A DNA stretch of 46,669 nucleotides. It comes from Verrucomicrobiota bacterium (lineage in GTDB: Bacteria; Verrucomicrobiota; Verrucomicrobiia; Opitutales; Opitutaceae). The translations under genes were made by a program, and so were the position numbers. The stretch spans positions 1 to 46,669 of the forward strand of contig VHCI01000012.1 of the NCBI GenBank assembly GCA_016871775.1, in the 5' to 3' direction. The notes under the pieces were generated by a model. The model saw only the letters and a list, made by a program, of their open reading frames with translations, did not search any database and had not been told where the DNA came from. Within the stretch, counting starts at the first letter, position 1, and each line of letters opens with the position of its first letter. Below, one piece after another: positions 44,468-46,669 of this stretch.

Positions 44468-44679
44468 GCGAGCCCGAGAGAGAGCAAACCACATGCCCTT
44501 AAGCGCGAGTATTTCCGAAACTGTTATTCAGCAGGGGCTAAAAAATATAAGCTGTCTGGTGAGCGGGGCGCGCGGGAGGGATGACTGGGTCACCTTGGCC
44601 CATCTGGGCTGTGCTTCCGGGCGCGGGGTGGGCGTGCTGTCTCAGTTGATTCCTATGCCAGTCTCGCTATGGTCGGAGC

Positions 44680-45360
44680 ATGGAGATGGAGATTACCCTG
44701 CCGGAAGAAGTTCCGGTGATGACCTTAGCGCAGGCGACGTTGTTTCCGCAGGCGTTGATGCCGCTCCACATCTTCGAGCCGCGGTACCGCGCAATGCTAC
44801 GGGACGTCCTGGCGGGGGACCGTCTGTTTGCGGTGGTGGGGTTAGATGAGCGGCGAGCGGAGGCGGGGGACTTTGAACCGCCGCACCGGGTGGCGGCGGT
44901 GGGGATAGTGCGGGCCTGCCAGCGAAACCCGGATGGCACGTCCAATTTGCTCCTGCAGGGCCTGTGTCGCGCCGAGGTGCTGGCGATCTCCCGGGACGAG
45001 CCGTACCGCCGGATTCAGATCCGGGCTTTGGCGAGCGAAGCGGGGGCGACGCCGGAGGCCAACGAAGCCCTGCGCCGGGAGTTGTCGCGGCTGATCGGGG
45101 TCAAGTTGCGTCTGGCCGGTAAGGGCGAGGGCGAGATGGCGTCCTTCCTAAAGACTGTCGATGACCCAGAGGCTTTCGTGGACATCGCGGCGGCGAGCCT
45201 GTGTGACGACGCAGACCTTCGGCAGCGCTTATTGGAGACCCTTGATGTGAATCGGCGGTTGTCTTTGCTGGGCAATATTTTACGCCGAGAGATTGAGGCG
45301 TTGCGCCTGCGGCGGAGGCTGCAGGGCAACCTGCCGGACGACCGGATCGAGCAGAACTGA
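44680..45360 (+). CDS. LON peptidase substrate-binding domain protein
   Basis: This 226-residue protein is a stand-alone LON N-terminal (substrate-binding) domain: the block LFPQALMPLHIFEPRYRAMLRDVL near 20-45 and LFAVVGL then the PPHRVAAVGIVR segment are typical. There is no ATPase or protease domain. Such proteins may act as adaptors or in RNA/protein quality control; the role is not established. A weak GGAG precedes the ATG at 44680; a second ATG at 44686 is possible. It is divergent from dnaK across a 212-base gap, which may contain the heat-shock promoter region. Confidence 0.85.
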   Translation: MEMEITLPEEVPVMTLAQATLFPQALMPLHIFEPRYRAMLRDVLAGDRLFAVVGLDERRAEAGDFEPPHRVAAVGIVRACQRNPDGTSNLLLQGLCRAEVLAISRDEPYRRIQIRALASEAGATPEANEALRRELSRLIGVKLRLAGKGEGEMASFLKTVDDPEAFVDIAAASLCDDADLRQRLLETLDVNRRLSLLGNILRREIEALRLRRRLQGNLPDDRIEQN

Positions 45361-45638
45361 GCGGGGGGGCAAGGCCTCGGCGGGCTGCGGCCTTCGCCGC
45401 GAGGGGGACAGGGTTGGACGCGGCCGGTGCCGGAGGCGTTTGGGTTCGGTGTGCCTTCGAGATGCCAACTTGAATCATTCGAGTATCCTTCGGTAACCAT
45501 TCGCTCCGCACCGGGAAAGCATAAGTAAGTTACCAAGATAATCGAAGGATTACCGGAGCGTCAGTGAGGGAGGATTAAAGGAGAAAATCAGATCGCGCTT
45601 GGAGGTGGGAGTGGATTCGTCCTAAGGGAGGCGCGGCC
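45361..45638. other. Gene-free intergenic stretch with inverted-repeat motifs
   Basis: This stretch between the LON-domain gene and a pseudogene has no supported gene. Its centre (45470-45560) is AT-richer than the rest and holds motif pairs: ATCCTTCG (45485-45492) with CGAAGGAT (45543-45550), GGTAA (45492-45496) with TTACC (45530-45534), and CGCTCCG (45502-45508) with CGGAGCG (45554-45560). The first two could nest as a hairpin; the last pair could not fold with them and may be a coincidence or pseudoknot. Confidence 0.5.
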
Positions 45639-46297
45639 CTAATCCCAGGCCGCGAGCACGCCGGAGAACACGAGCCCGGCCGTGGAGGCGGTGACTCGGC
45701 CCGGGCCGCCGCGCCCGTGCGGTAGCGTCCGTCCGGGAAGATCTCGAGCGTTTTCGGGTTGTGCGGGTCGCTCCACTTCCCGGCGAGCGCGTGGAGCGCG
45801 GGTGCGGGTGTTGGGGCCGCGTTCGGCGAGGCGGAGGTCAGGCTGGCGAAGCGCCGGTCGGCTGGCCGGATGACGATCCGATCCACGGCGCCTGCGAGAG
45901 CGCGAAAGGAAAAGGCGTATTGCCCGGCGGTGACGTCGTAGCTGTCTTAGACCACCGTCCCGCCCGGGTACTCCGCTTGCACGCGCGCGAGCGCGGTGCC
46001 GACGCCGATCCCTGACGCGAGGCGGGCGCCGCCCTCCATCGTGAGGGCCCTGATCCCCCGTCGGGTGGCGTCGAACAGCATCCGGAGACCCGGGTAGCCG
46101 ATGCCTCCGCCAAAGGCGCGGTTGTCCAACCGCGGCGAGCCGAGCGCCGCGATGACCTTGTTGGCGGTCATCGAGAGCCGCAGGGGGAGCGTGAGGGGCT
46201 CAACGCGGGAGCCGGTCGGGGTGGGTGGGTCAACCGCCGTCAAGCCCACGATTGTACAAAGCAATAGCCAAACGAGCTTGGGGAGAAAGCACGGCAT
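45639..46297 (-). pseudogene. Secreted protein pseudogene (in-frame stop and frameshift)
   Basis: Starting at ATG 46297 an N-terminal signal (PCFLPKLVWLLLCTIVG) leads into a coding stretch that hits an in-frame TAA at 45947-45949. The same frame stays readable beyond the stop (DSYDVTAGQYAFSFRALAG, DRIVIRPADRRFASL, and further to GKWSDPHNPKTLEIFPDGRYRTG). Near 45690-45717 the frame then shifts; the alternative frame ends in RVTASTAGLVFSGVLAAWD and TAG at 45639. Two independent lesions make decay likely, though sequencing error could explain one. The LSMTANKVIAALGSPRLD segment recalls an SmpA-like LGxP pattern. Function not assigned. Confidence 0.75.
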
Positions 46298-46412
46298 CAG
46301 CCTTTTCGAACGGGGTTGCCGGGGATGGCGCAAGGGGAAAGCGGGCCGCCCGGACCCGCACGCTCCGCCGGCGGGGTGGTTCTATGGGGCTGCGATGGTG
46401 GGATATGGACGC

Positions 46413-46443
46413 AAAAAAAGCCGTTCCGCGGGAGCGGAACGGC
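46413..46443 (-). terminator. Rho-independent terminator after the fasciclin gene
   Basis: GCCGTTCCGC (46420-46429) pairs with GCGGAACGGC (46434-46443), loop GGGA, followed on the minus strand by seven T (46413-46419). It lies downstream of the fasciclin gene's stop. Confidence 0.93.
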
Positions 46444-46527
46444 AGTGCCTAACGGTGTTTAGGGCGAGAGGCCCACTCCACGAGGAAGCTCAGAGCCGTC
46501 TCGTCCGAGACCTGCCAGTGGCCTTGG

Positions 46528-46669
46528 TCAGGGCAGGATAACCGTATCGATGACGTGGACCACGCCATTGCCGGCCGCTAGGTCGGCCGCGACCACCTTC
46601 GCACCGTTGATCGTGACGCCGCCCGCCGTGGCGAGGGTCGCTTCCTTGCCATTCACCGTCTTCACGGCG
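46528..46669 (-). CDS. Fasciclin domain protein, C-terminal part (cut by window edge)
   Basis: The last 46 or so codons of a fasciclin (FAS1) domain are read on the minus strand: [19 protein letters not shown], then [24 protein letters not shown] and a TGA at 46528-46530. The motif [13 protein letters not shown] is typical of the end of FAS1 domains (H2 box). The 5' part lies outside the window, so length, signal and domain count are unknown. FAS1 proteins are usually secreted adhesion proteins. A strong terminator follows the stop. Confidence 0.93.
   Translation of the reverse strand, partial: AVKTVNGKEATLATAGGVTINGAKVVAADLAAGNGVVHVIDTVILP

Noticed and set aside
44468-44679. CIRCE or sigma-32 promoter for dnaK
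   Set aside because: No TTAGCACTC-N9-GAGTGCTAA; the CTTATA and CCCCTGCT pieces are spaced wrongly for sigma-32.
1-46669. CRISPR arrays, intact insertion sequences, prophage
   Set aside because: No regularly spaced direct repeats and no complete transposase, terminase or capsid-like proteins were seen.

Overview
The window looks like chromosomal DNA from a high-GC member of the Verrucomicrobiota, most likely an Opitutaceae-type organism. This is inferred from a DUF1552 gene next to a Planctomycete/Verrucomicrobia-type DUF1587/1592/1588/1585 cytochrome, a MoxR-DUF58-Bat operon, a caa3 oxidase locus with an azurin, and strong GC preference at third codon positions. No 16S rRNA or phylogenetic marker was searched, so the placement is an inference. 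Most of the window is ordinary core genome. I see no prophage, intact insertion sequence or CRISPR array.

Left part (1-11.7 kb): on the minus strand, the sigma-54 gene rpoN, preceded by a truncated kinase N-lobe, is followed by ilvB (acetolactate synthase large subunit), a sugar-nucleotide epimerase and a short-chain dehydrogenase. The ilvB stop overlaps the epimerase start. On the plus strand are an ErpA/IscA-type Fe-S protein, an INDY-type SLC13 transporter and the DUF1552/DUF1592 pair.

Middle (11.7-24.8 kb): a long minus-strand block runs from a histidine kinase through an intact receiver protein and two DNA-binding proteins with degenerate receivers into moxR-DUF58-batA-batB/C-batD/E. 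Both of the last two Bat genes look like fusions. This regulator-plus-Bat arrangement is the most unusual system in the window. Beyond it lie a small GAF-like ORF and an ABC ATPase coupled to a Gfo/Idh/MocA oxidoreductase.

26-30 kb: a BamE-like lipoprotein with a glycine-rich insertion, an LptF/LptG permease, an SRAP (YedK/HMCES-type) DNA-repair protein, a YkgJ-type cysteine cluster protein, a RAYT-like protein with a broken HUH motif, and tRNA-Thr(CGT). 29.7-35.8 kb: azurin is divergent from a caa3 cytochrome oxidase operon (subunit II fused to cytochrome c, then I, III, IV) and ctaG. Together these form a terminal respiratory module.

35.8-46.7 kb: cysK is divergent from an SLC13/TrkA-C transporter (possible sulfate uptake). 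Next come an MBL-fold hydrolase with a secreted BPL_N-type protein, the chaperone cluster dnaK-groES-groEL ending at a clear terminator, a LON substrate-binding-domain protein, a secreted-protein pseudogene with both a stop and a frameshift, and the C-terminal end of a fasciclin protein cut by the window edge. Many start codons have no visible Shine-Dalgarno sequence.
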